From: Vandiemenella viatica
Lineage: Eukaryota > Arthropoda > Insecta > Orthoptera > Morabidae
Reading direction: 5' to 3'
Assembly: GCA_031002005.1 (NCBI GenBank)
Contig: CM061921.1
Coordinates: 177,204,935 to 177,268,934, forward strand
DNA: 64,000 nucleotides
The notes below the pieces were generated by a model. That model was given only the letters and a program-made list of their open reading frames with translations. It searched no databases and had not been told where the DNA came from. The position numbers were made by a program, and so were the translations under genes. Positions 36,311 through 48,247 of this stretch are shown here, piece after piece; the first letter of the stretch is position 1, and each line of letters begins with the position of its first letter.

Positions 36311-37207
36311 TCTATATATATATATATAAAAATAAATGTATGTATGTTTATTTGTTTGTTTGTTCTTCATACAAATCCACAGTTTTCATCTGATCTCGAT
36401 GAAACTTTGCACACTTATCCTTTAAAACAAGGAGAAAAATACTGTCTACATTTGGTTGAAAAATTATCTGTATAAATAATATATATTGTCTTATAATTTC
36501 GAAATTTTACTGAACAGCGATAGACAGACGCGTTGGATATGGAGGTCTCTCTACTGATTTTTCCGTGTAGCTCAGTGGCTAAAGTGTTTGCTTACTAATT
36601 TTTGGGTCGTGGTCTCCGGTTCAGATCTCCGTGGAGGCTAAGATTTTTTAAAATTGTTTTTGATCGTAAGAGTCATGCCTGGGCCGTCGGTTATTCGGAT
36701 TGAATGTTAAACTGTAGATATCACAAATTTAGGGGTGCAATGCGAGGCAAATCGTAGGTAGTCTTGCAATGCTGTAGGTGTATGTTATAATGATCCCTCA
36801 GGGGTTGTTCGCAGTCAGTGTGTGTGTGTGAACCGCAGTAATATTACTATAAATACGGAAGTAAGTCTGTCTTTTTGTTACGTTTTTACGACTAAATGGC
36901 TATATCGATATTGATGGAATTTGACAAGAAAATCTGTATGAAGGGTACAGGAAATTTTTTCCAGTATGTTTAACAGTTGTAGTCACGAAATTTTGAGACC
37001 TTATCGAATGGTGACAGAAATATGTTGGAAATTGATTTTCTTCAAGAGACAGGTTCGACGGTAGAATGATATAGTGATAGCTTTCCTGTCATATTATGCC
37101 GACTCGGTGTTGTTTGGGACCAATCCTTCGTTAACAACAACTTTCTATATTCAATTCTGGCAAAAAAATTCTTAATCCACGCGTACGAAGTCGCGGGTAC
37201 GAGCTAG
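36311..37207 (+). mobile_element. Non-autonomous Helitron (897 bp)
   Basis: Begins TCTATATATATA after a host A and ends with a GC hairpin (CCACGCGTACGAAGTCGCGG) then GTACGAGCTAG before a host T, as Helitrons do (5'-TC, 3'-CTAG, A|T insertion, no target duplication). The interior has a first arm, a tRNA-like SINE head (about 36562-36660), then a second arm restarting at ATAAATACGGAAGTAAGTCTG (about 36852). It encodes nothing. The same arm-SINE-arm order occurs at 60649-61962. Confidence 0.82.
36562..36850 (+). repeat. SINE-type segment carried inside a Helitron
   Basis: GTGTAGCTCAGTGGCTAAAG is a tRNA-like box A and TCCGGTTCAGATCTCC an altered box B. The downstream CTAAGATTTTTTAAAATTG, GATCCCTCAGG and GCAGTCAGTGTGTGTG blocks recur at 60905-61190 in another Helitron. 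Because the segment sits at the same place in both copies, it spreads with the Helitron. Confidence 0.7.
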
Positions 37208-37208
37208 T

Positions 37209-39325
37209 TCTTAATAATTGTCCGCAATTAATGGCGAAAACAAATAATTTAGTTATGCTGCAAAAAATAACCCGCTGGAAAGACAATGACTGCTTCAAGG
37301 CCACGATCTAGACAGTAAAGTATCGACACCGGTCAGCAACGCAGATAACACATTCAACAGAATCCAAAAACCAAGACGGAAAACCATTTACAACCAGACA
37401 TTTAGTAGTTTCTGTAATGCGCATGAAATACAAATTAAAAAAAAATTCACTCGAAGCAACACACTAATTGAAACGAACCATTAAATCACCAACTTCTACA
37501 CTTAACTAATTAGAAATAATTTTTCCCCTGGTTTTAAACAAATTGCTTTTATTTTCTGCTTAACCACAGCTTTTAAATTCTAAATTAGACATACTACTGT
37601 GGTCCGTAACTTTGAACATGAAATTTTAGTTGTTAATTATCGAAATATTTCTTTAAAATTTGGAACATGTAACATTTTTTCTAAGTTTAATTTTCTGAAC
37701 AATTTGAATACTAGAAAAATTCCTTTTAGCTATTAAACTTTCTTTAACACTTGTGAGCTTTTAACGGATTCTTTCAAAACATAATTTAATCATCAGTTTA
37801 TTGTTCAAATTTTAGCTTTCCAAATTACTAATTGACTGAATTGACTGTTGATGTTGATCATGCGTCCCCAAATAAGTAATTGTATTATGGTACTAGCCAA
37901 CTGAAGATCGTAGATCAGCTAAATGTCCCGTGCCCTGCTATGCTACAGGGTTGCCAATGGTCAAACATTGTTACACAACTTAGATAACAACCCTGTTTAC
38001 TAAGCAAACTACAATCTCCGGAAACCCAGCAATATTACAAATCGAGTTACAAACAGTAATACAATTATTCAGGAAACTTATTATTAATAAATACACCATA
38101 ACATAACAGTATTAATAACTATAATAATAGTAAATTAAAAAATGATTGGGGGTAGTGATAATGTTATATGCCTCCTGTGCCGTTTTATTTGTGTACTATG
38201 TGTTGAAATGATTTTATTTTTATTAGAAGATGCCAATACATTCGCAGGATATTTATTTGGATCGTTCCATCTCCACGGTGAATCTCAATAAAGTCTAGAT
38301 ATTCTGTAAAATGAAACTATGTGTTTATCTAGTATCATACTGCTATCGGACTTAAACATGTTATGCTTATGCATTTTAAATTGCTATTTATTTAAGCCAG
38401 TGTGTTACAATGTAGCTATAAGGTGCATTTTGCTTTTACTTGAAAAAAGTGGTAAAAAAACTGCTAAACCCCTTCTATTTCCTCAGTTACTGCTGGAATT
38501 TTCAAAAAAAAAAAAAAAGTGTATATTTAAACGATTCTTATAACTGTCTTTCGCTTCCCGTACTCCGTTCTACAAAATCCCCTCTTCTAGATATCTCTAT
38601 TGTTTTATATAATCTTCTCTTAGTCTTTCCCATCACTTCCTCGGTCATCTCTATTACCTCAAGTACCACCTGATTTACATTCATTTCTCCTTTTATTTCC
38701 TCATTTGGTATGCGTTCTAAATTGCCTTCAGTCATTGTTGCTCCCTTTCTCTCATTTTCGAAGTTTTATATTCATACAGTGGTTGAAACTTCGAAATTTT
38801 TCGAGTAGTTGTATATGTACAGTCGTAGGAAGTGATCTGTTTAACATATACCGTACTAACAATTCTATGATTTGTGATACCATCCTGTAGAGTAAAATTT
38901 TTTGTGACAGTTAAGTCCTCGCTGTTGTCTCAAATGGCGTCTCAAACAGAGGGTTAGTTTGTGTGGCTTAAGAGAGGGTAGGTGAGGTGGTGTCCTGGAA
39001 TAAATCCAAAACTTCTCCGTAGGACGTACGTTGTGAGGACAAATTACATTTTTGATGGTTTCCGTTGAAGGTGTCTTTCGGAAGAGTAAGCTTGACTGCC
39101 CGACCTACATCCCCCCCCCCCCCAAAAAAAAGCTCATAGTGGCATTGACAGGGTTACTGTCTATTTGGAGGGAAATCATACATTAAATAGGTTTTCACTG
39201 AATTAATTTTGAAAGAGAACCATTACATGAAAATTCTTATAATATTGTAACTATGATAGGATTGGCATGGTAAGAGATATGTGGATATTTCAATGTGCTT
39301 TCTCACCAACAACATGGAAACTATA
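37209..39325. other. No gene recognised
   Basis: AT-rich. A minus-strand frame at 38538-38735 is Glu-rich and charged like the 35629-36310 ORF but only 65 codons long. A poly-A run at about 38504-38518 and a C11-12 run near 39111-39122 stand out. Confidence 0.35.
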
Positions 39326-39327
39326 TT

Positions 39328-39845
39328 TTTTTTTTTTTTTGCTGTCGTCAGTCGTTCGACTGGTTTGATGCAATCCCCCATCCCTTCCTATCCTGTGCTA
39401 ACCTCTTCATTTCTACATACCCCTTACAACCCACGTCCTCAATTATCTGCTTCATATATTCTAATCTCTGTCTTCCTCTACAGTTCTTACCTTCGACTGT
39501 TCCCTCCACCAGCAAATTAACCAATCCAGCATGTCTCAGAATATGACCTACCAACCTGTCTCTTCTTTTTGCAAGCTTCTTCCTCAAACTTTTCTTACCC
39601 ATCATTTCCAAAACTCGTTCATTTCTTACTTTGTCAGTCCACTTAATTTTCAGCATTATTCTGTAGCACCACATTTCAAATGCTTCAATTTTCTTTATTT
39701 CCGGTATTCCTTAAGTCCATGTTTCGCTACCATAAAGTGCTGTGCTCCACACAAAGAGTTTTAAAAAGTTCTTTCTAATTCCTAGATCAATATTTGAAAC
39801 TAAAAGGCTTCTCTTTTTCATGAAACTATATTAAGTTGTAATAAA
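39328..39845 (-). mobile_element. RTE-like LINE 3'-end fragment
   Basis: Reverse-oriented 3' end, the closest relative in this window of the long copy at 48219. It starts with a T15 run, then GCTGTCGTCAGTCGTTCGAC, and stays aligned to the RT protein's C-terminal coding region (NERVLEMMGKK, GHILRHAGLVNLLVEG). It stops at about 39845, corresponding to about 48730 of the long copy. Confidence 0.9.
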
Positions 39846-40965
39846 ATCCTGTCGGGCGTCCAGCCGGACAGCTAGCTGTGCTGTCAGGTCTCTTCTAGCT
39901 GACGCCTGACTGGCTCACTATGACGCCGACGAAATCGCGTATCCCGACTTAGGGTTTCAAAGTGATTTTCATCTTGACAGACTGACGACTTCATATGCCG
40001 GACTAGGTGCCATTACGATCTGCGGATGAAGTACATCCGTTTACAATCCAAATGGTAACTAAAAGTTAACAATTATAGAAAATTGTGGTTCACATGTTTG
40101 TATGAGCCCATTTGGCTTTTGCTACATTATCTGCTCAAGACTTACAACATCCTCATATCCCTCATATTAACACTTTGAACAATTTGTTTAGCTGCTGATC
40201 GTTTACGTTTCATATCATCTTCCAGAATAAATTTATTTCTTGAGATACAGTGGTTTGAAGTTTCGGCATCAATAAAATGAATATGTTCTTGGCGGAATAT
40301 CTGCTTTTACATATTAACTTTATACTTGAGTGAATAGTTTAAAGGTTACTTTCTCATGCCGTGTGTTTATGAACCATTCGGTTTTCTATTGGAATATTCG
40401 AACTTGCGAAATTCACCACAGTTTCTGTCTTCACTTTGAGCTAGCACTGTATACGTTTTTTTTTTTTTTTTTAAATGAAAGTGTTGCTTTATGTGAATGG
40501 TGTGTTATTTTTTGTTAGAGATGGAAGAAGGTAGGCGGCCTTTGATGAAAGGCACCAAGGGTTGGACGAGTTACACGCCCGCATCCGACTGACGAATCAC
40601 TCCATAAGCCCTGTAGACTAGGAATCGAGCAACACCATCTGCTATACCCAGAAAATTTCTTCCATTATCGGCATGCGAATCAAAGGGAAATCAATCACAT
40701 TATAACGTACTGGAATTGTTTGTTAATTAACTCGGTTGATAAGTGTATGGATTCAGTCACGTATGGAAACCACTAAAATTTTATTCTAAATATGCTGGGA
40801 AAACGGGAGCAAGAATATTTGACGAAGTTATTATTGGTTTCAGTACTTCCACATCATCTGCAAAACTTTGCCTGCTTGCATTTGACGTAAATATATATAT
40901 ATATATAAGACCTAATATTAAACACCAACGTAATCGTCATTTATCTGGCGTTAATTCAGTTGGCT
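39846..40965. other. No gene recognised
   Basis: AT-rich overall with moderately GC-rich patches at about 39860-40010 and 40530-40640. A T-run lies near 40457-40472 and an (AT)n run near 40891-40907. Confidence 0.35.
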
Positions 40966-40969
40966 ATTT

Positions 40970-41145
40970 ACGCTGTTCGACGTGTGTGCCGCGGCGTGAC
41001 GTGGCAACATGGCATGGCCGGGCCGGGGCAGCTGTCGCTGGGTGTGGCGCAGACCGTGGGAAAGCGCGCCGTCCTCAGCAGCGTTGCGCGCGGTCGCCAT
41101 CTTGCCTGCAACAGGTTTTGGCTCTCATTCGCGCAGCTGTGACGT
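40970..41145. promoter_or_regulatory. CpG-rich island, candidate promoter or first exon
   Basis: A 170-bp block dense in CG dinucleotides (for example GTGCCGCGGCGTGACGTGGC, GGAAAGCGCGCCGTCC, GTTGCGCGCGGTCGCCATC) within an otherwise CpG-poor, AT-rich region. It contains GTGACGTCATC (CREB/ATF-like, about 41141) and GCCATCTTG (YY1-like, about 41096). The plus strand is open through the island, and CAACAG followed by GTTTTG near 41115 could be a weak donor. These are motif matches only; no gene is assigned downstream. Confidence 0.35.
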
Positions 41146-41159
41146 CATCAAATGAATAA

Positions 41160-43449
41160 AATCCACGACCTAGTCGTGTTTTTTGGCGTCTCCGCTCTTG
41201 TTATACATAGTTAGTTTCTTCCTGAAACCGGTAAATCGTGCTCAGATCTTTGTTCTATTACTCAGAGTAACAAAAATGTTGCGAATTCCAAATCTAACAA
41301 AGAAAGATTTTGTTCTTTCTGCACTGCGAGCAAAGAATTGGTCTGAACGCTTCATTAAGATTTTGGAACTAATCGGGAAGCCCATTAATTCTATGTAGGC
41401 ACTGCGGTTATCGAGAAAGAATGAAGTAAAACAGTTCCGGCAAGAGCCGTCTGAACCATATTACCGAGGTTCGCCCTTTGGTGTTAAATCAACATTGTTA
41501 TATTCGTTGACTGTCTAGAGAGAAGAATTTTCAGACCTAGTTTGTTTCGTCCTAAATTTGACTTGCCAATTAAGAGTAAAGAATGTATGCTAGGTTACTG
41601 AAACCACTTGACGCCATAAAACTGGTTTGTATTTTAAGTGAAATTTGCTAGGTATCATCAAGTATAATGCTGTAATTTTCTCAATATAATGAAACACACA
41701 TTCTGTAAATATGAATATTCCATCAGTACGAGTATCAGAATCAACATGAAGAGCGTGTTGTTGTCCACGATCTTCGTCTACGATTGAAAGTCAAAGTTGT
41801 TCCAATTCTTGTCGTTCTACCTTATAGATATAATATCTTGTTACTCTTTTCAGCGGATTGAGAAGTTGCGTTGCCTGGGGCTAGGTATGTTAGAAAGCGT
41901 GGGAGGGGCTGCTTCCCGGAACCACAGCACGCTCCTTTTTCTGGTTTTCTTGGGTTCCTGAAATGCGTCCGCGAATATATAGGGTGTCTGAAGATGGATT
42001 CAGTCTTTAGAACATGTCACGTTGATTTTTTTCTTTCTTTAATATCTCCTCTCAGTGATAAAATTGCATCAGTTTCTCATCATAGTGAGAGCATGCCTTC
42101 TGCTTTGTGCGGAGAAGGAACATTATGTCATAGATTGTTGGCATTATCAGCGCCATTCTCTATTTGAAAAGTTTATATTTCACGTAATTTTGAAATAATA
42201 TCATTAAATATTTGGATGAATTGACTTTAACAGCTTATTGTTTCAGTTATTTTTATAAACAGTAGATAACCGTTTACGATATTTCGCATACTAGTTGCTT
42301 TGTTCACAGGTATCAATGTGACGAGCCTTTTCTGGTACTCCAAGACTCAAATTTGTAACCTCCGAACAGTATGGACCGGTTCCCATTCCATTAAGAATTA
42401 ACTTTTTTGTTACTATAGAAACGACCTGCAATCCATCTGTGCATGTTAAGCTATAAATTCCAAGATCCTGCGATTACTGACATGATTTTTATGATAACTA
42501 GAACAAAAGGGCAATTTCTCACTAAACACAGAGCCAGGATCTAAGTACCCCTGCCCTGAACCCATGCCATTGTTCACTGACTGTACCCCCCACACACATT
42601 TAGTTTTGTCATCTTCTGCGTTCTGATAAAAAGCGTTTCCGTTTTTTTTTATTATTATTATTATTATCTCTCTCACTTCGCACAGCTGTTGACTGTTTCT
42701 TGGTTACTTGTATAAAAACACAGGATGCGATTATTACTTTGCTTACTGCCATCGTCAAGACTAACTTAACGTTCAAACATTTTAACGTAACAGGTATCAA
42801 GGTTATTTTGGCGCCTTGAAGAAAATCACTCTTTTTGATAAAAGCATTTATATATACAGACAACATGAAATGTATGCTGTTTGGCTGTTATTGTTAGACA
42901 GCACTCTAATCCACAAAACACTGCATAGATATTGGACGTAATGCTAAATCTGCCATAGATTTTTCTGTAAATAATAAGCATTTTTTCTCTATTTCTTATC
43001 TGATTTCATTTTACACATTCCCCTCCAGGTAAACTTTGTAGAGAGTGATTTAACATAAGATTACTTCCTTCGGGTGTGACTGCGTACTCTCACTATTAAA
43101 TGCGAGAAAATGCTTTCTGAGTAAGTGCAATATATAATATTCAGCCTGCAAGACATGAAGTGTTGCAGCGTGTCTTCCATAATGAATGTTCCGCGTTTAG
43201 ATTTGAAAATAACGTCCGCCACTTGATATGTGTTGAGACGTGCGGCTACTTTTCCTTTCACAATTTCTTTGAAAGAATACTGTCCATAATTTCTCTCTGT
43301 TCCTGGATAGGCTCCCTAGAATTTTAAACAGCGAAATACAGAATGAGATTGGTGAATTATTACAAGTTTCTCTGACATTTCAGATGTATTTATGCAAACC
43401 TTAAATTCGACCCACTGATATCAATCAAAATTTTCGAAATGATACCATC
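41160..43449. other. No gene recognised
   Basis: About 2.3 kb. A putative small exon (acceptor CTTTTCAG at 41854, donor GTATGT at 41885) was considered and not accepted. An (ATT)n microsatellite lies near 42648-42666. Confidence 0.35.
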
Positions 43450-43452
43450 TTG

Positions 43453-43772
43453 CGGGAAGTCCATTCATTACGTGAGAACAAAATAGGGCGTTGGGGTCCG
43501 GCAAAATCTCACCAAATCTAGATGGAAAGAGGGGGGGGGGGGTCAATAAAAATCTCTCGTCAACTTTTTATATCATTTTTATCCTCTTATTTCACAGAAA
43601 AATTGTATTACGTGGAAGATAACAGTATTAACGCTTGGGTATTTAATAGCATGAAGCAAAATATATGAACATTAATTATTTAAAAATTATAAGGAAAATC
43701 ACTAAATCTCACCAAGGGGGAGGGGGTTCTAGATTTAAGAAAAAACACCTTACGTAATTAATGAACGTCCGC
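43453..43772. mobile_element. MITE of the TTA family (copy H2, 320 bp)
   Basis: The ends, GTCCATTCATTACGTGAG and, inverted, GTTCATTAATTACGTAAGG, match those of the copy at 31555. The subterminal AATCTCACCAA words and a G-run at about 43531-43542 (on the other side GGGGGAGGGGG near 43717-43727) repeat the family layout. The flanks are TTG and TTA, so the duplication is imperfect. No coding capacity. Confidence 0.8.
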
Positions 43773-43775
43773 TTA

Positions 43776-46622
43776 CAAATATTATTTTCATAGTTTATTA
43801 TTAGTGAATTGTAACTGGCACGGTATACACATGCGTTGTTATTTTTCAGGCTAGAAAGCAAAACAGTTACGCGTCGCCGTGTGTTATTTTTCGTGCATCG
43901 TTTCTGCCTTATTCAATGTTGCCGATCTCTTCAAATTATTTAAAAATGAATGAACATTTCTTTCTTCTTAATATCGCTTTAATTCAGCTCCGTATCTCGT
44001 ACAATGGCTATCTCCTACACCAGCAGAAATTAAATTAAATTAATATCGGACTAATTTGCACGATCCTTTGTGGAAATTTCATTGATTCTTAAATCGTCGT
44101 CACCAAGCAACTCAATCTGTCCTATCAATTAACACACAACAATGAAACACACACAAAAAAAAAACTCCAAGAAGTTTATATGAGTATGCTTGATAACCAC
44201 GGAATAACTTATGAAAATGTGATCACGTTATCTCCCTTCAGTTTATCGTAAGATTTTGAATGCTGTGCAACTCCAAAAGAGCAGAGGTAAACTCTAAACT
44301 CAGAAATCTGGTTAGATCACATTTTTCAAATAATGCTGCTCTCATTCTAGACGTGTAAGTTACCAAAACATACTCGATATAATATACATTGAAAATTTAG
44401 GCTATTTCATGATGGCTAGTATTGACGGTATTACACAAATAAATCAAAATTATAACAACATCAACATATATAACATGTATATTTAATTTAAAGAAATACA
44501 CATATCTGAGTCCTCAATCTTTTGTGGACATATTTTTGTCGCACTTTATACATACACTGTTTATGCTTAATGTATAACTTTATGACGTTATAATTTCTTT
44601 CCACTCGACTGTAGCGGGTGTGATCCAAAATATAGGGCTGTTTCCTATCTTTGTCCCCTTGACATTCTTTCTTAATTTTCCCCCACCAAAAGTTGCCTAA
44701 GGCGAGGAAGCGACTTTCAGTTGCTCCTCAACGCCACAAGCTATTTTTTCCTATATATCAAATTTTTTGGAATATATCATACATCAATACTAAACTTTTT
44801 GTCACCTTTGTAGGCCAAAATATGTTCAGAATTTTGCAAACACAGAATTGTTTTGACTAAAAAAATGCTCAATTTCGTCAGTGGGCTATTGACACATTCG
44901 TTACCAAAATATTTGCAACATTAATTCAAAACGCTATTCTCATTTTTTAATACAACAATTTCAATATAACTTTCATGCTGAATATTTACACTCAGCACAT
45001 GATATATATCTCTACGGAAGTTGTTAATATAATGTTTATTCTGTTTTGTCAGAATCAAAACCCTATTTTGTGTTGTCTGGAGGTATTCTTTCTTTCTTAA
45101 TGTATTAGCATGTACTATATCATCTACTGTCATCTGAGCATTCTCAATCCCATTTATGTCGTTGTCATCAACATTCGACAGTCTGACAACCTCTTTATTG
45201 GTTATCTCTTGATTGTTTACACTGACAACACTATATCATTGGTAAATACACTGATAATATTTTCTTTCCCTTCACTGGTTTTGCATTCAATGCTTGTTAT
45301 GTAGCAGTAGGATCAACATTATCAAATTCATGCTTACTATATTCTGTGTACCTTAGTCTTGCTGTCTGGGTATTATCTAGATTGCTCTTAATCACGTGTG
45401 TGTTTCCAGATTGAAAATGTATCGATTATTTTTCAATCGCGATAGATTTTTTTTTTAAGTTTATTTGATTGTGCTTCTATTGAAACGACTGTGAATGAAA
45501 TTGAGTTTTAAGTTCCGACTTAAGATCAAGAATTAAGTTCACTGAATTGTGCATACATTCCTAGTACAAGAGTTTTCAACTCAAATTCACTTCCGAGTTG
45601 ATTAACTAATGTCTGTAAAATATTATCACTCAACAGTGAGAACCCTAAGAATGGGTGTGAATATTCTTGAAAATGTGTTGGGGTGCCATTTATGGGTAAA
45701 GTATATCTTGCCGCTACCCGAGGTATGAAAGTAGGTTCCAACCCAAAAAACTAAGCTGCCATGAGCATTGTCTTCCACCGCGCTACTAATATTGTCATTC
45801 ATCAGAATGAAAATGGAACAATGAAACAAAGAGAAAATAATATTTTTCTGTTATAGTAATATATTCAACGCTAAATAGGTGCGATAATTAACAAGTATTT
45901 CCACATTCGAAACGCTGTACCAACTTGACACACTTGTATCAGGGATGAAATATTTTTTAAACTGAGATTGACAGAAAAAAATATACTTCAGTACATTCTG
46001 GAAAATATACAAACAAAATTCTAAGCTTAATCGAAAAACTATACAACATATACTTTGATTCACCCTCACTATATTATGTGAGACAAAAATTGAATTAAAT
46101 GTTGGCAAATTTGTCCAAAGTATCCTTTTTGAATAATGCAAGAACTTATCTGCGTCTCGCGTCGAAGTTGGCAGCAGTGGAATTTTTGTATGTTGTATCG
46201 CTGGTAGCGTCGGCTACGGCTCAAAGTCATTCGGTTGAAATCTTCTTGCAGTATCAGTTGTTTAGTAGTGAAAAACTCCTAATTACACCGTCACGGTTTT
46301 GCTTATTATTTATGCCCGTGAATTATTAATCAACATGTGTTCCATCTCAAAAATTATCGTTTTTTTTGGTGAAGATTTTTGAAACGATGGGAAAAAATAT
46401 CGACCATTAGTTGAACTTAGTGTCAAATATTTGTGCACTCTAATTCCTTTGCTTGATTATGTCTCAGATAATCTGCGCCACTAACGTTACACAAACAGAA
46501 TTATTCATCACATTCCCTAAATGTCTTTAATTACCTCGGCGCTGACACGAAATAAAGTCAGAGAGAGAGAGAGAGAGAAAGGTGGGCTGCCCATGTGTTT
46601 GAACATCCCTGCCAATCAGTTT
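43776..46622. other. No gene recognised
   Basis: About 2.8 kb of AT-rich sequence. Short minus-strand frames at 45526-45829 show nothing I can match. A (GA)n microsatellite lies at 46559-46579, just before the SINE. Confidence 0.35.
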
Positions 46623-46624
46623 CA

Positions 46625-46846
46625 CCGAGAGGGGTGGTGTAACGGTTAGCGTTCTGGCCTCGAATTCGGGAGGACGGCGGTTCGAATCCCCGTCCGGGCA
46701 TCCAGATTTGGGTTTTCCATGGTTTCCCAAATCACTCCAGGCAAATACCGGGATGCTTCCTTTAAAAGGCCATGGCCGAATTCCTTCCCATTCCTTGCCC
46801 CCAATCCTTTCTCGTCTCTAAAGACCTCACTGTTAAGAGACGTTAA
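46625..46846 (+). mobile_element. tRNA-derived SINE (SINE-A)
   Basis: Plus-strand near-complete copy: head with GGTGTAACGG, box B GGTTCGAATCC, standard body, CACTGTTAAGAGACG tail. Its 3' end is where the short MITE at 46847 has inserted. Confidence 0.9.
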
Positions 46847-46975
46847 GCAGTTGTTCATTAATTACGTGAGGTATTTCTCTGGAATCCCGGTCTCCCCCTA
46901 TTGGCGAGATTTGGTGAGATTTCGCCGGGTCCCTGCCCCCCTTATTTCAACTTCACGTAATTGATGAACTCGCCC
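46847..46975. mobile_element. Short MITE of the TTA family (copy H3, 129 bp)
   Basis: The left end GTTCATTAATTACGTGAGG and right end CTTCACGTAATTGATGAAC pair as inverted repeats. The flanks are TAA on both sides (46844-46846, 46976-46978), the complement of TTA. Internal GGCGAGATTTGGTGAGATTT ties it to the family. At 129 bp it is less than half the length of the other two copies. Confidence 0.85.
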
Positions 46976-46978
46976 TAA

Positions 46979-47662
46979 TATGGCGTTGAGTTGTGGAACT
47001 AAATACAACTCTTCTTGATTAGAAGTTAGCGTACTATTTGTCGTTGGAGTATTAAGATACATTTTTTATCCATTCTGTGTTCCAACACACGTCGATGGAT
47101 GGTCATGTTAAACTTAATTTCCACTCCTGTGTAGTACTATTTTTGCACTAGGAATTCTGTTGACTCATTGCTCCTCGAGTTTACTTCCAACAGAGTTATA
47201 TTGGCGATCGTGCAACGTTCACAGAGTTGAATTTTGAGTCTAGAAAACGTGAGCATTTTACCGTGTGACTATTAGCGCCGGCGGCACGCATATGTTCTGT
47301 GGTTGCCGTGTTTCCGCTGTATATATCAGCTAGACACTAATACCTGATTCAGTGGTTTTCAAATTAAACTTCTATTGTACTTTTCTGTGAAACACTGGGG
47401 AATAACGCAACCTCTCCGTTCTTTGTTCATTATTTGTTTTTAAATCATTACATAGCAGCTGGAGTGCACGACAACGCGTGGACAAAATAATTATTAAAAA
47501 ATTAAGTGTGAATTATGTCAGATGAAAGACCATTCCATCTGTAGGTATCGAGCACGTAAACGAATAGTAGTGCATGGAAGTATCAGATATGCTTCTGTTT
47601 CTAGAAACAATAGTCTCACAAACAAATAACCAGTCTTGAGGATAGCAAAATTAAGATATCAA
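46979..47662. other. No gene recognised
   Basis: AT-rich with a brief GC-rich patch (TTAGCGCCGGCGGCACGC near 47272). No gene or repeat recognised. Confidence 0.35.
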
Positions 47663-48247
47663 ATACACTGGCGGAAATTAAAATCGCAACGCCTAGACAG
47701 GAATGGTGGAACTTTAGGAAACCTTAAAGATATATCCAGGGTCGTAACCAGAAGAAATAATAACAAATTGAAATGGATCAGGATAAGTTTTATTACCTTT
47801 AGATACAGTTGTCAGTAAGAAGTGCGCCCACCTAGAGCACCTATACATTCGTAGATCCTTACCGGAATTGAATCAATAAGTGTTTGGATGTCTTCTTGAG
47901 ATATTTCTCTCTACGCCTGCGTGTCTTGTGTATAAGTTGTTGCACAGTTTGTGGTGGGTGACCATGTGAAATGTACGACATAAGGACACAGTCACAAAAG
48001 CACACAACACAAGCTCGGAGGGTTGGGCCAGCTATACTAGCCCTCTAACTGCACAGATTCGCCGGCCTCGGTAGCGTAGGGGATAGAGTACTGGCCCCAC
48101 GTACCGAAGGTAGCCGGTTCGAGTCCGGCCGAGGGGATGGGTGTTTAAGTGTTGTGTGTTAGTGTGCTTGTCGTGTCCGTCCTGTGGTGTGTCTACAATT
48201 ACTTGAAAGATATATATATATATATATATATTTTTTTTTTGCTGTCG

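Noticed and set aside
40743..41159. A 138-codon frame through the CpG island as a gene
   Set aside because: It starts in AT-rich non-conserved sequence and has no recognisable domain; retained only as an island with possible promoter role.
41855..41885. A 31-bp candidate exon between CTTTTCAG and GTATGT
   Set aside because: The splice sites are plausible, but the exon is tiny, encodes no recognisable motif, and has a stop in the phase that would follow the EGF-like exon directly.
48211..48240. (TA)n and T run as a separate microsatellite
   Set aside because: They are the LINE's 3' tail expanded at its target duplication, so they are annotated as part of that element.
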